Under the pieces are notes generated by a model. The model made no database searches, was not told the origin of the DNA, and saw only the letters and a program-made list of their open reading frames with translations. A stretch of 64,000 nt of DNA, taken from contig CANJKZ010001109.1 of NCBI GenBank assembly GCA_947471745.1, positions 4,765,001-4,829,000 of the forward strand. The letters are read 5' to 3'. Origin of the DNA: Closterium sp. Naga37s-1. Lineage: Eukaryota; Streptophyta; Zygnematophyceae; Desmidiales; Closteriaceae. A program made the translations under genes and the position numbers. Below are positions 1 through 9,815 of the stretch, one piece after another. The first letter of the stretch is position 1. The number at the start of each line of letters is the position of its first letter.

Positions 1-2061
1 GTCCGTCGGGGGTGAGTGTGCTCTTAGCACGGACGTCCTTGAGGACAGACAGGAGGACCTTGATTGTCTTGCAGCCGCTGCGCCCCATCTCGTGTCCATG
101 CTGATTGCCCCTGAGGGAGACCCGGATGCACCAGACATCCCGACTCCTCGATCGTACGCTGAGGCGATGGGTCCCTACTCCTCACAGTGGCAGTCAGCCA
201 TGGACGCAGAGATGGCTTCCTGGAAGTCCACAGGCACATACGTCGACGAGGTTCCCCCACCTGGGGCGAACATCGTCAGTGGCATGTGGATTTTCAGGGT
301 GAAGCGGCCGCCGGGTTCTCCGCCTGTCTTCAAGGCTCGTTATGTTGCTCGAGGCTTCAGTCAGCGAGAGGGAGTAGACTTCTTTCAGACCTTCTCCCCC
401 ACCCTGAAGATGACCACTCTTCGGGTACTACTGCACGTTGCTGCTCAGCGTGACTACGAGCTTCACTCTCTTGACTTCAGCACAGCTTTCTTGCAGGGCA
501 GTCTGCACGAGGAGATCTGGCTGCGCCGCCCTCCTGGCTTCACTGGGTCGTTTCCTCCTGGTACCCAGTGGAGCCTCCGGCGGCCGGTCTACGGTCTCCG
601 CCAGGCGCCACGTGAGTGGCACGACACACTGAGGACTACTTTTGCGGCACTTGGGTTCACTCCTTCTACTGCTGACCCGTCGCTGTTTCTGCGCACCGAC
701 ACTTCGCTGCCGCCGTTCTACATCCTCGTGTACATTGACGACTTGGTCTTTGCCACTGCTGACACTGAGTCTCTCGCCCACGTGAAGTCGGAGCTGCAGA
801 AGAGACACACGTGCACAGACCTGGGTGAACTGCGCAGCTACCTTGGCTTGCAGATCACCCGGGACAGAGCACGCCGCACCATTACCCTGACTCAGTCACA
901 CATGGTGCAGCAGGTCCTTCAGCGCTTCGGCTTCACCTGGTCCTCAGCACAGGCCACTCCTCTGGCTGTAGGTCACTCGCTCTCAGCTCTGCCTTCGAAT
1001 GAGTCCGTAGAGTCGAGTGGTCCTTACCCAGAGCTAGTTGGTTGCCTCATGTACCTGATGACTTGCAGTCGTCCTGACCTAGCATACCCTCTTGGCCTTC
1101 TGGCCCGCTACGTAGCTCCTGGCAGGCACCGAAAGGTGCACTGGGATGCTGCAAAGAGGGTATTGCGCTACTTGCGCAGTACATCGGGCATGGGGCTCGT
1201 GCTTGGAGGAGGGAGCTCAGTTGTTCTCACTGGGCACTCAGACGCTTCTTGGGTTGACGACCAGGCTACTCAGCGGTCGTCACAGAGTTACACCTTCAGC
1301 CTTGGTTCTGGTTCAGTTTCGTGGCGCTCTACGCGTTCGTCTTCAGTTCTCAGCTCCAGTTGTGAGGCTGAGATCTACGCCACAGCCATGGCTGCACAGG
1401 AGTTACGCTGGCTCACCTACCTGCTGACCGACCTTGGAGAGAGGCCTAGTTCTCCTCCAGTGCTGTACGTCGACAACAAGGCTGCCATTGCCTTGTGTGA
1501 GGAGCACAGACTGGAGCACAGAACGAAGCACATCGCTCTCCGTTACTTCCTTGCTCGAGAGCTGCAGCAGCGTGGTCAGCTTCGTCTGCGTTACGTGGCC
1601 TCTCAGGCCAACACCGCTGATATATTCACCAAGGCACTTCAGCCTGGTGATCATCAGCGCTTCTGTACTTTGCTGGGGCTGGTGCCCACTTTTCCTCACT
1701 TGTTGTAGGCTTTGCCTGTACTGTGATCTCTATCTATACTCCTGCCTGTTTGTTCTGCTAGACTGAGATCACCCTTGCTGTTTGTACTATATATATACTT
1801 CTGCATGTGAACTGGCCATGTGGCCCTTTGCTTGTGCTCGGAATGTGTGGTGACGTTGTGATCCACCCTGAGCTTGCTTGCCTTTCCTGACTCGTCTTGT
1901 GACCCCTTGCTCTCCCCCACTTTGCCTATGGGGGTGTGTCAAACACTATATGTGTTGTTGTTGTGTAGGCTATAGTGGGTTAGCCTTTAGGGGGTACATA
2001 AAACTAGGGTTTGCTACTTGTACTCCAACTTTTCATAGTTCACACACTTCTCATTCTGACA
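1..2061 (+). mobile_element. Ty1/copia LTR retrotransposon, 3' portion (family 1)
   Basis: A continuous coding stretch at 92-1708 carries the copia reverse transcriptase (start of domain with MWIFRVKR, FSTAFLQG, YGLRQAPREWH, catalytic YIDDLVF) followed by RNase H (SSCEAEIYA, YVDNKAAIAL, RTKHIALRYF, ADIFTKAL). A 3' untranslated stretch then leads to a purine tract (TATGGGGGTG) and a short LTR at 1937-2061. The upstream parts lie outside the window, so completeness cannot be judged; the visible part looks open. The same family recurs at 15113, 41760, 57477 and 60656. Confidence 0.92.
1937..2061 (+). repeat. 3' LTR of the first copia element
   Basis: 125 bp beginning TGTCAAAC and ending CTGACA, immediately after a polypurine tract. 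It aligns with the LTRs at 41760-41888 and 48296-48425 (reverse complement) and more distantly with those at 2383, 3819 and 15113. Family-1 LTRs are unusually short, about 125-133 bp. Confidence 0.8.
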
Positions 2062-2382
2062 CATCTACCCATATTTATATGTGGTTTTCGTAGTGATGTG
2101 CCCTTGGCTGGAGACTCAAATATAACTATTTAAGATATGACATTGTCATAAGGCACGTATCTTATATAATTAGTACGATGTGGTAAGAAAATATCTTTAA
2201 AAAGTGTCTTGTAGCTTTCATAAGACCCTATGATCTTATATTCGGGTGATTACGGCTATTGTTATGTTACCGTTTGGAAATATTGTTATGCTTGCATTTT
2301 TGCAATAACATAGATTGATGCTTATCAATTAGTTGGAAATTATATACATTTGGACACGAATGCAATATTTTACTTAATATAT
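2062..2382. other. AT-rich intergenic stretch, no gene seen
   Basis: About 320 bp of AT-rich sequence between the first copia LTR and the next LTR element. It ends in the TATAT copy that forms the left target-site duplication of the 2383-3947 element. No open frame of note. Confidence 0.5.
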
Positions 2383-2511
2383 TGTCAGAATGTTATCTTA
2401 TGCTCTAGCCTGTAGTGGGGTGCTCTATAGCGAGTACAACCCTTCTAGGGTTTCCTATTTGTATCCCCATTCTTGCTAGTGCATCCCTCTTCTTTCTTCT
2501 AAACTTTAACA
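2383..2511 (+). repeat. 5' LTR of the non-autonomous element
   Basis: Begins TGTCAGAATG and ends CTTTAACA. Followed directly by the tRNA-Met-like primer-binding site. By eye identical to 3819-3947. Confidence 0.9.
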
Positions 2512-2599
2512 TGCTATCAGAGCAGGTCGATCCCCTTGGATCGATCCTGTGGGTGGGCTTACCACCTCCTAGCTTCCGCTGCAACTCCTACCACTACAC

Positions 2600-3060
2600 T
2601 CGGTGCCGCACGCCCCGTGGCGTGTGGCAGTTTTCTTCCCGCCGTGCGCCCCGAGGCGCGCGGCGGTTTTCTTCCCGCCGTGCGCCCCGAGGCGCGCGGC
2701 GGTTTTCTGCCCGCCGTGCGCCCCGAGGCGCGCGGCGGTTCTCTGCCCGCCGTGCGCCCCGAGGCGCGCGGCGGGCTTCGGCCCCGTCAACCGTCGCGTC
2801 GCCCTCGGGAGGCGCCGCGACGGGCGACGGGGACCCGTTCGTCGCCCCCCGTCGCCCGTCGTGGCCTGCGCGCGGCCCGTACAGGCAGCGCGCGACCCGT
2901 ACGGGCTGCGCCAGGCCAGCGCGCGACCCGTACGGGCTGCGCCAGGCCCGCGCGCGACCCGTACGGGCTGCGCCAGGCCCGCGCGCGACCCGTACGGGCT
3001 GCGCCAGGCCCGCGCGCGGCCCGTACGGGCGGCGCCAGGCCCGCGCGCGGCTCAGGCCGC
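2600..3060 (+). repeat. Two GC-rich tandem arrays inside the non-autonomous element
   Basis: About 2600-2780 holds roughly five imperfect copies of a 36-bp unit containing GCGCCCCGAGGCGCGCGGCG. About 2870-3055 holds roughly six copies of a 31-bp unit containing CGACCCGTACGGGCTGCGCC. Long open frames on both strands here follow from repetitive GC-rich sequence and are not taken as genes. Confidence 0.75.
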
Positions 3061-3818
3061 CTACGCGCGGTTCGGGCGACCCTACCAGGCCCGTGGTGGG
3101 CCCGCTCCTTGCTGCCCCTGCCCTCCCTACTGTCCCCCAGCGCTTCTACTCGTGCCCCACCCCTCCTACTCCCCATTCTCCTGTATTAGGGTTTGGGGGT
3201 GCGGGGTATGGGGGTGCACCCACTGTGTACTGTTCCCTGCTCCTCCTCCTCCGTCTCCCTGTGCTGCAGCTGCCGCTGAGGGGGGGTGGACGTGTTGGAG
3301 CCGGTGGAGTGGTACTAAGGGGGGGTGAAGGGGGAGTGGAGCTAGCGGTGTAGCAGCGGGTATGTGCCAGGGGGGAGTGGGATAGTTTGGGGAAGCTGAA
3401 TGGAGGTTGCCGTCGTGTCGCCAGCAGCACCTGTATTCCGGGGACTTCGTCCGGTAGCCCAGTCGTAGCCAGCTGTGCCAGCCGCCCGTGGGTCCGTTGC
3501 TCGTCTGCCGCTACTTTAGCCGCGGGGCCTGTTACTCCTGTATTCCGGGGACTTTGTCCGGTAGCCGCTGTGCCAGTCTGCCTCCTGTTGCCTGTGTGTC
3601 TGCAGCTTCAGCCGTCGCCTCCTATCTCCTCTCCTCTCACTCTCTCTCCTCCTCCTCACTTGCCCGTTGTGACTACCACTAGCTTTGCTCATAATTGTGA
3701 ACTTAAACTATTGCTTCTTGAACTTGTGCTCAGAATGTGTGGTGACATTGTGATCCACCCTGAGCTTGTACTCCTTTGCTTACTCTGCTGATTACACCCC
3801 ACTTTGGCTATGGGGGTG

Positions 3819-3947
3819 TGTCAGAATGTTATCTTATGCTCTAGCCTGTAGTGGGGTGCTCTATAGCGAGTACAACCCTTCTAGGGTTTCCTATTTGTAT
3901 CCCCATTCTTGCTAGTGCATCCCTCTTCTTTCTTCTAAACTTTAACA
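3819..3947 (+). repeat. 3' LTR of the non-autonomous element
   Basis: Direct copy of 2383-2511, preceded by the polypurine tract and followed by the TATAT duplication. Confidence 0.9.
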
Positions 3948-3952
3948 TATAT

Positions 3953-5110
3953 TACTAAGCGCGCTTTGTTTTTTGAATAATTTCGAACATCACATATACA
4001 CTGTTTTAAAAGCACAGAATTTTGTAGTGTATTTGAGGAAGACAACTCCCCTAGGATATGACAGACTGCCTATTGTGTAGTTTTTTATTCCAACGGGCAG
4101 TCGTTTTGACAGTGCATCGCTTTGCGATCGCGCCCAAATCTCACTAGCAGATTATTTTGCATTTTTCCAATTCCTGTTACCAAATGTGTCAAAGGGCAAG
4201 TACGAATTTGACCTGGTTCCAGTTTAGTCTCCAGTGGCAAAAATTAACCCCTCTCGGATGACAAGCCATTTGGGAGGCATCAACCCTAAACGCATTGTCT
4301 CATGGTGTTTATGGTTTATGCCTTGTACTTGCCATGATATCCAAGTAGCTTTTATTTTTCCCAGCTGCGATCTTGCTTTTTTACGAGACAAAATCATTTT
4401 AAATACCCCATACAAAAACAACAATCTGTTTTTCTGGACTCAAAAAGGGAAATTGCAAAATCATATACCTCAAGGAACTGGACGCGAGTGTAAAGCAAGG
4501 CGCTGTAAACACCACTGCCGAAAGGAATTGGAAACGAGAAAACAGGGCGATTCGTCATTTCCTCCCACTCCCCGCTGACTACATCGACGGCAACAGCGGC
4601 GCGATTCGGCTTCCAACGGCGTTTGTGTGTCAGATAATATTTGTTGTGGCTGGGCAGGCAGGACAGCCATTTGGTTTTCTCGGAATACAGTACACCTCAC
4701 ACACAGCCCACATAACAACCATCCAATATAGTCCGTAGGTACTTCAAAAACTTAAAGCTTTTGTATACATTTGAAAGAGGGAGGTTCAAAAGTTTTGAAA
4801 TTTGAAAGATTGGTAACCCTATTACAGCCAGTTCACTCGCTCTACAAGGGAGGGATATCTCCCCGACTCCCAGCACTCACAGGTGATTCAAAACTTTTGG
4901 GTCGACAAAAGTATACGAAATCCAACCTTTGTGAGATCTACGCCACTAGGCTCTACAGGCAGCATAATACGTAGCTAAGCACGCGACTCAACCGCCAGCG
5001 TAAATTACCCCCGTTTCTGACACAAACCTAGACGCGTAGGGCATTTTAGTAAAATTATAGGGATAAGCCAACTTCAGTTTCGCCCTCTCACGCGGCGATC
5101 CCGCCGGACC
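3953..5110. other. Intergenic, no gene recognised
   Basis: Moderately AT-rich sequence without convincing coding potential. Open frames near 4234-4720 are short, overlap on opposite strands and match no family I recognise. Confidence 0.5.
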
Positions 5111-5282
5111 TTCCCTCATGGCCTCGCCTCCCCGTCCGTCGCGTCGTCTCAAACTGCCGAACACGGACGATCACAGTCGCGGCTCGATCGCACAGCCTCG
5201 CTACCACGTTTCCGCACTAGCCCCGGCAGCCGCACTTGAGGTCGCGAACGACTGCAGAAACGGGAACTCCCAACACCATCCC

Positions 5283-5735
5283 GCCTCCTCGTTTCCCCTT
5301 CTCGCCACCCGAATTCGCGTTCCCGCCTCCCCGTTTCCCCTTTCCGCTCCCCATTACCCCTTCCCGCCTCCCCGTTTCCCCTTTCCGCTCCCCATTACCC
5401 CTTCCCGCCTCCCCGTTTCCCCTTTCCGCTCCCCATTACCCCTTCCCGCCTCCCCGTTTCCCCTTCCCGCCTCCCTAATTCCCCTTCCTGCTCCCCATTA
5501 CCCCTTCCCGCCTCCCCGTTTCCCCTTCCCGCCTCCCCAATTCCCCTTCCCGCCTCCCGTTTCCCCTTCCAGCTCCCCATTTCCCCTTCCCGCCGCCTCA
5601 TTTCCCCTTCCCGCCTCCCCATTACTCATTCCCACCTCCCTGCTTCCCCTTCCCGCTCCCCATTACCCCTTCCCGCCTCCCCGTTTCCCCATCCCGCTCC
5701 CCATCTCCCCTTCCCGCCTCCCCATCACTCATTTC
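5283..5735 (+). repeat. Pyrimidine-rich minisatellite
   Basis: Imperfect tandem units built from CCCCTTCCCGCCTCCCCGTT and CCTTTCCGCTCCCCATTA variants, almost all C/T on the plus strand. Confidence 0.85.
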
Positions 5736-5829
5736 TTTGAACCATTTTCGTCCTTCCACCTCCTATGCATCTCCTTTCCCTACCTATGCATCAGCTATCC
5801 CTACCTATTCATCTCTCTTCCTTGCCTTA

Positions 5830-6394
5830 GCATCACCTCTCATCCCATCCCCTTCAAACCCCTCTCATCCCATCCCCTTCAAACCCCTCTCATCCCATCC
5901 CCTTCCAGCCCTTCTCATCCCATCCCCTTCAAACCCCTCTCATCCCATCCCCTTCAAACCCCTCTCATCCCATCCCCTTCAAACCCCTCTCATCCCATCC
6001 CCTTCAAACCCCTCTCATCCCATCCCCTTCAAACCCCTCTCATCCCATCCCCTTCCAGCCCTTCTCATCCCATCCCCTTCAAACCCCTCTCATCCCATCC
6101 CCTTCAAACCCCTCTCATCCCATCCCCTTCAAACCCCTCTCATCCCATCCCCTTCAAACCCCTCTCATCCCATCCCCTTCCAGCCCTTCTCATCCCATCC
6201 CCTTCAAACCCCTCTCATCCCATCCCCTTCAAACCCCTCTCATCCCATCCCCTTCAAACCCCTCTCATCCCATCCCCTTCAAACCCCTCTCATCCCATCC
6301 CCTTCCAGCCCTTCTCATCCCATCCCCTTCAAACCCCTCTCATCCCATCCCCTTCAAACCCCTCTCATCCCATCCCCTTCCAGCCCCTTCGATC
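5830..6394 (+). repeat. 25-bp minisatellite, about 22 copies
   Basis: Highly regular 25-bp unit containing CATCCCATCCCCTTCAAACC, with a minor variant in which CAAACCCCT becomes CAGCCCTT. Because 25 is not a multiple of 3 and the unit has no stop, all frames stay open with a 25-residue period. That explains the long Pro/Ser-rich frame here. Confidence 0.95.
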
Positions 6395-6589
6395 CTCTTT
6401 CAGTCCCTCCCACCCCGGCAATAAAATATCTAGAGGGTGTGTTGAATCGTATGCATTCCCCCTAATGCCCTCCTCCCTGTACTGCCGATCTCCTTATTTG
6501 CGTGACGTTCACACCCACTCCATCCCATCCTGGCCCTCCCGTACCCTTCTCATCGTTCTCTGCATCCTGAGCATCCTCTATTGACGTCC

Positions 6590-7150
6590 CCAGCTTTTAC
6601 TCTGGAAAATGGGTTTCCAAATAATTCTTTTTATGTATTTAGTGTAATGGGAAATGAGAAATCGTTACACCAAACTTGTTGAAGTGCAGATACCTAAATG
6701 GACAATGAAACTCATAAAAGTTCCTAATATCGTACGGCTAAGCGAGCTCGACAACACACAATTGGAAGTGTATGCATGGGGGTTGAATCACAATTAGAAG
6801 CCGTCAACTAAGCAAGATGCCGCACGTGCTGTAGGGTTTGCTGTCGCATGCCTGGCATTGGTGTGTAGCAGAGGGGAGCGAGAGTGTGGGCCGCTTGGTG
6901 GACCTGCTAGTGAGAGGAGTGGGGGGATTGGGATAGAGGTTGTGGGGGTCTTGTGCCTGAGGAAGGAACACTGGCAGAGGCAGCAGGGGCAGCTCCGGCA
7001 ATGGCAGCAGCAGTGACAGTAGGGGTAGGGACAGAAGAAGTAGGCGCAAAGAGAGAGGTGCACGAGTGGCCGCATTTGTGCCTGAGCCAAAAAAAACAGG
7101 TGCGGAGCAAGGAAAGGGTGGGCATGAGAGGGGTGGGGATGGGTGTGGGC
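6590..7150. other. Intergenic, no gene recognised
   Basis: Unique-looking sequence between two repeat blocks, becoming G/A-rich toward its right end. No conserved protein signature seen. Confidence 0.45.
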
Positions 7151-8245
7151 ATCGGAAGGTGGGCATGGAGATGGGAGAGCGTGGAAGGGAGAATGGAAAG
7201 GAGGGAGTGGGGGCCATCACGAACAATGGAACCACCCTGTAAGGAGGGGGAGCAAGGAGGGGGGAAGAAGGGGAGAAGGGGGGAAAATGAACGGTTGAAG
7301 GGGGGAAATGAGAGGGAAGCAGGGGAACTGAGAGGGAGAAGGGGGAAACGATGGTGAGCAAGGGGGAAATGAAAGGGAGTAGGGGGGAAAATGATAGGGA
7401 GAAGGGCGGGAATGAGGGTGGGAAGAGGGCGAAGTGAGAGGGAGAAGGGGGGTAAGTGAGGGGGAGCAGGGGGAGAACTGAGGGCGAGAAGGGGGGGGGG
7501 GATGAGAGGGAGCAAGGGGGGAAATGAGAGGGAGAAGAGGGGGGGGGGAAGAGAGGGAGAAAAGGGGGATTTGAGAGCTAGAAGGGGGGGATTTGAGAGG
7601 GGGAATGGGGACAAAATGAGATGGAGCAAGGGGGGAAAGGAGAGTTGAGAAGGGGGGGAAATGAGGGGGAGAAGGGGGGAAAATGAGGGGGAGAAGAGGG
7701 GGAAATGAGAGGGAGAAGGGGGGAGGGGATGAGAGGGATGAGGGGGGGATTAAGAACGAGAAGAGGGGATATGTGGGGGAGAAGGGGGGGGGAATGAGAG
7801 GGAGCAGGAGGGGGAATGATGGTGAGTAGGGGGGGAGCTGAGAGGGAGCAAGGGGGGAAATGAGAGGGAGCAAGGGTGGAAGTGAGAGGGAGTAGGGGGG
7901 AAAATGAGGGCGAGAAGGGGGGGGGGGATGAGGGGGTGAAGGGGGGGGGGTGAGAGGGATAAGAGGGGGATTTGAGAGCGAGTCGGGGGGAATTTGAGAG
8001 GGGGAGAAGGGGGGGAAATGAGAGAGAGAAGGGGGGTTAATGAGAGGGAGGAGGAGGGAAATGAGAGGGAAAAGGGAGGAACATGAGAGGGAGAAGGGGG
8101 GGAAATGAGGGGGAGAAAGGGGGAGATTAAAGGGAGAAGGGAGGGTAATAAGAGGGAGAAAGGGGGGAAATGAGAGAGAGAAGTGGGTGAAATCAGGGGG
8201 ACCAGGTCGGGAAATGAGAGGGAGAAGGGGGGAAATGAGGGGGAC
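7150..8245 (+). repeat. Purine-rich (G/A) tandem tract, about 1.1 kb
   Basis: Degenerate units such as GAGAGGGAGAAGGGGGGAAAT repeat for about a kilobase, with nearly all purines on the plus strand and many runs of four to nine G. Long minus-strand Pro/Ser/Leu frames are a by-product of the strand bias. Such tracts can form G-quadruplex or triplex DNA (known property; not shown here). Confidence 0.9.
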
Positions 8246-8289
8246 GAACGAGAGAAGGCGGTCCCGATGAAAGCGAGACGTTTTGACGA

Positions 8290-8625
8290 ACGAAGTGGCT
8301 TGTGAGGCGAGCAGCGCGTGAGACGAGCAGCGTGTGAGGCGAGCAGCGCGTGAGACGAGCAGCGTGTGAGGCGAGCAGCGCGTAAGGCGCGCAACGAGTG
8401 AGGCGCGCAGCGCGTGAGGCACGCAGCCCGTGAGGCGAGTCGCGGGTGAGGCGCGCAGCGCGTGATGCGAGCAGCGGGCGATGCGAGCAGCGGGTGATGC
8501 GAGCAGCGGGCGATGCGAGCAGCGGGTGATGCGAGCAGCGGGTGATGCGAGCAGCGGGTGATGCGAGCAGCGGGTGATGTTAGCATCGGGTGAGGCGAGC
8601 CGCGGGTGAGGCGCTAAGCTGTAAG
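8290..8625 (+). repeat. Roughly 16-bp tandem repeat
   Basis: Successive copies of GCGAGCAGCGGGTGAT and variants (GCGAGCAGCGCGTGAG), most regular at about 8460-8590. Confidence 0.85.
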
Positions 8626-8639
8626 CTGGTGAGGCGCGC

Positions 8640-9779
8640 AGCGGGGTAGGCGAGAAGCAGGTGACGTGCTAAGAGGGTGTCGCGAGCTGCTTGTTCGGCG
8701 AGAATTACTTGGCGAGGACAACGAATGGATCGCGGCGAACCCGCCTAATGCTATTGAATGATCCAGACGGCGCTGGAGCTGAAGGGAGTTGGCGGGCACT
8801 AGACGGTCCTTGTCGTGACTACGTGTGCAATCTAACACCAGCGACTGTGTAAGTGGTTGCGCTGTTCCAGTCACTGCCTCGTCGCCTCCCGTGTAGTTCT
8901 ATCGCAGCCCCGTTAGTAACATCGCGACTTGTTTTTGTATCAGTGAGCACCATTTTGTAGTTTGGGTGACGGGAGGGTGTTTATGCCCTGACAACGCAAC
9001 CCTCACTGGACGCTTCAAATTTTCGCCAACCTCTCGCCAAGCTCATTCGATCTCGTTGTGGCGAAATCTTTTTGGACACTGTTCAAACCGCAACAGTACT
9101 TTCAAATGTATACAAAAGCTTTAAATGCTGGACTGATTGAGCACTGACAAACTTGGTACAAACCGAAGGAAGACTTGTGCCAAAAACTATCCAACTCAGC
9201 AACATTTTGGTGTGGGTGCAGCAAACAGAGTCGCAAGCCGCGCCACCGCGACAAATTCGATGGAGACATGAAGGGGGCGGACTGACGGTGGCGGCGGCGG
9301 AAATTGGGGAAGGACCAGGAAGATGGGATGGGATGGGAAGGGTGGGAGGGAGATCGGGAGGGGATGGGATGGGTGGGATGGGGTGGGATGAGAGGCGGTT
9401 TTGGGAATGGGGTCAGATGGAAATTGGGACGGGGTGGCTGGTAACGAGGAAAAGCACCACACCAACGGCAGCTGTGATGCTTGTGCACCTGCTATAAGTA
9501 GGCCTAACAATGACGAGTCAAGCCACAGGTAGCATTATTAGTGGATAGGCCAATCAAACCTTCACTACTCACGACGGCCTTTGCAGAAGCGTGCTTCTAT
9601 AGCCCATCGAAGCTCGCGGACACGATCCTCCCGCTCCGTAGTAATAGATTAAGTCTTAATCGCGACACGTTCAGCCGCATAAAATTGCAATTCCAGGCCG
9701 AAACAGAATATACATCAAGGCCATATTACCGTTTCCATCAAGTCGTTTCAGCTGCATCGTCCATCTACTCTCGGCCATC
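8640..9779. other. Intergenic upstream of the Cys-rich gene
   Basis: No gene recognised. A short G-rich stretch of GGGATGGGATGGG type lies at about 9320-9400. The last few hundred bases presumably hold the promoter of the gene starting at 9816, but I see no convincing core motif. Confidence 0.4.
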
Positions 9780-9815
9780 GTGTGTTCGCTTCCCTTCCCA
9801 AAGCCGATCGCCGAT

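Larger units (their letters stand above)
2383..3947 (+). mobile_element. Non-autonomous LTR retrotransposon (TRIM/LARD-like), apparently intact
   Basis: A 1565-bp element with two direct 129-bp LTRs (2383-2511 and 3819-3947) that read as identical, and a 5-bp target duplication TATAT (2378-2382 and 3948-3952). A primer-binding-site-like TGCTATCAGAGCAGG follows the 5' LTR, and a polypurine tract ATGGGGGTG precedes the 3' LTR. The interior has no recognisable gag or pol, only GC-rich tandem repeats and a 3' tail resembling that of the copia element at 1-2061 (ATGTGTGGTGACATTGTGAT region). Inference: a non-coding derivative mobilised by proteins of the family-1 copia elements. Identical LTRs imply a very recent insertion. 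Confidence 0.88.

Noticed and set aside
2415-3353. Arg/Ala-rich frames on both strands of the non-autonomous LTR element
   Set aside because: Produced by GC-rich tandem repeats; no gag, protease or RT signature.
4234-4718. Short frames on both strands in the 3.9-5.1 kb gap
   Set aside because: No family resemblance and no coding bias visible.
5118-6584. 488-codon Pro/Ser-rich open frame, extensin-like
   Set aside because: Entirely explained by the pyrimidine-rich and 25-bp minisatellites, which are stop-free in every forward frame.
6804-8586. Overlapping minus-strand Pro/Ser/Leu frames of up to 401 codons
   Set aside because: By-products of the purine-rich tract on the other strand; no conserved motif or biased frame.
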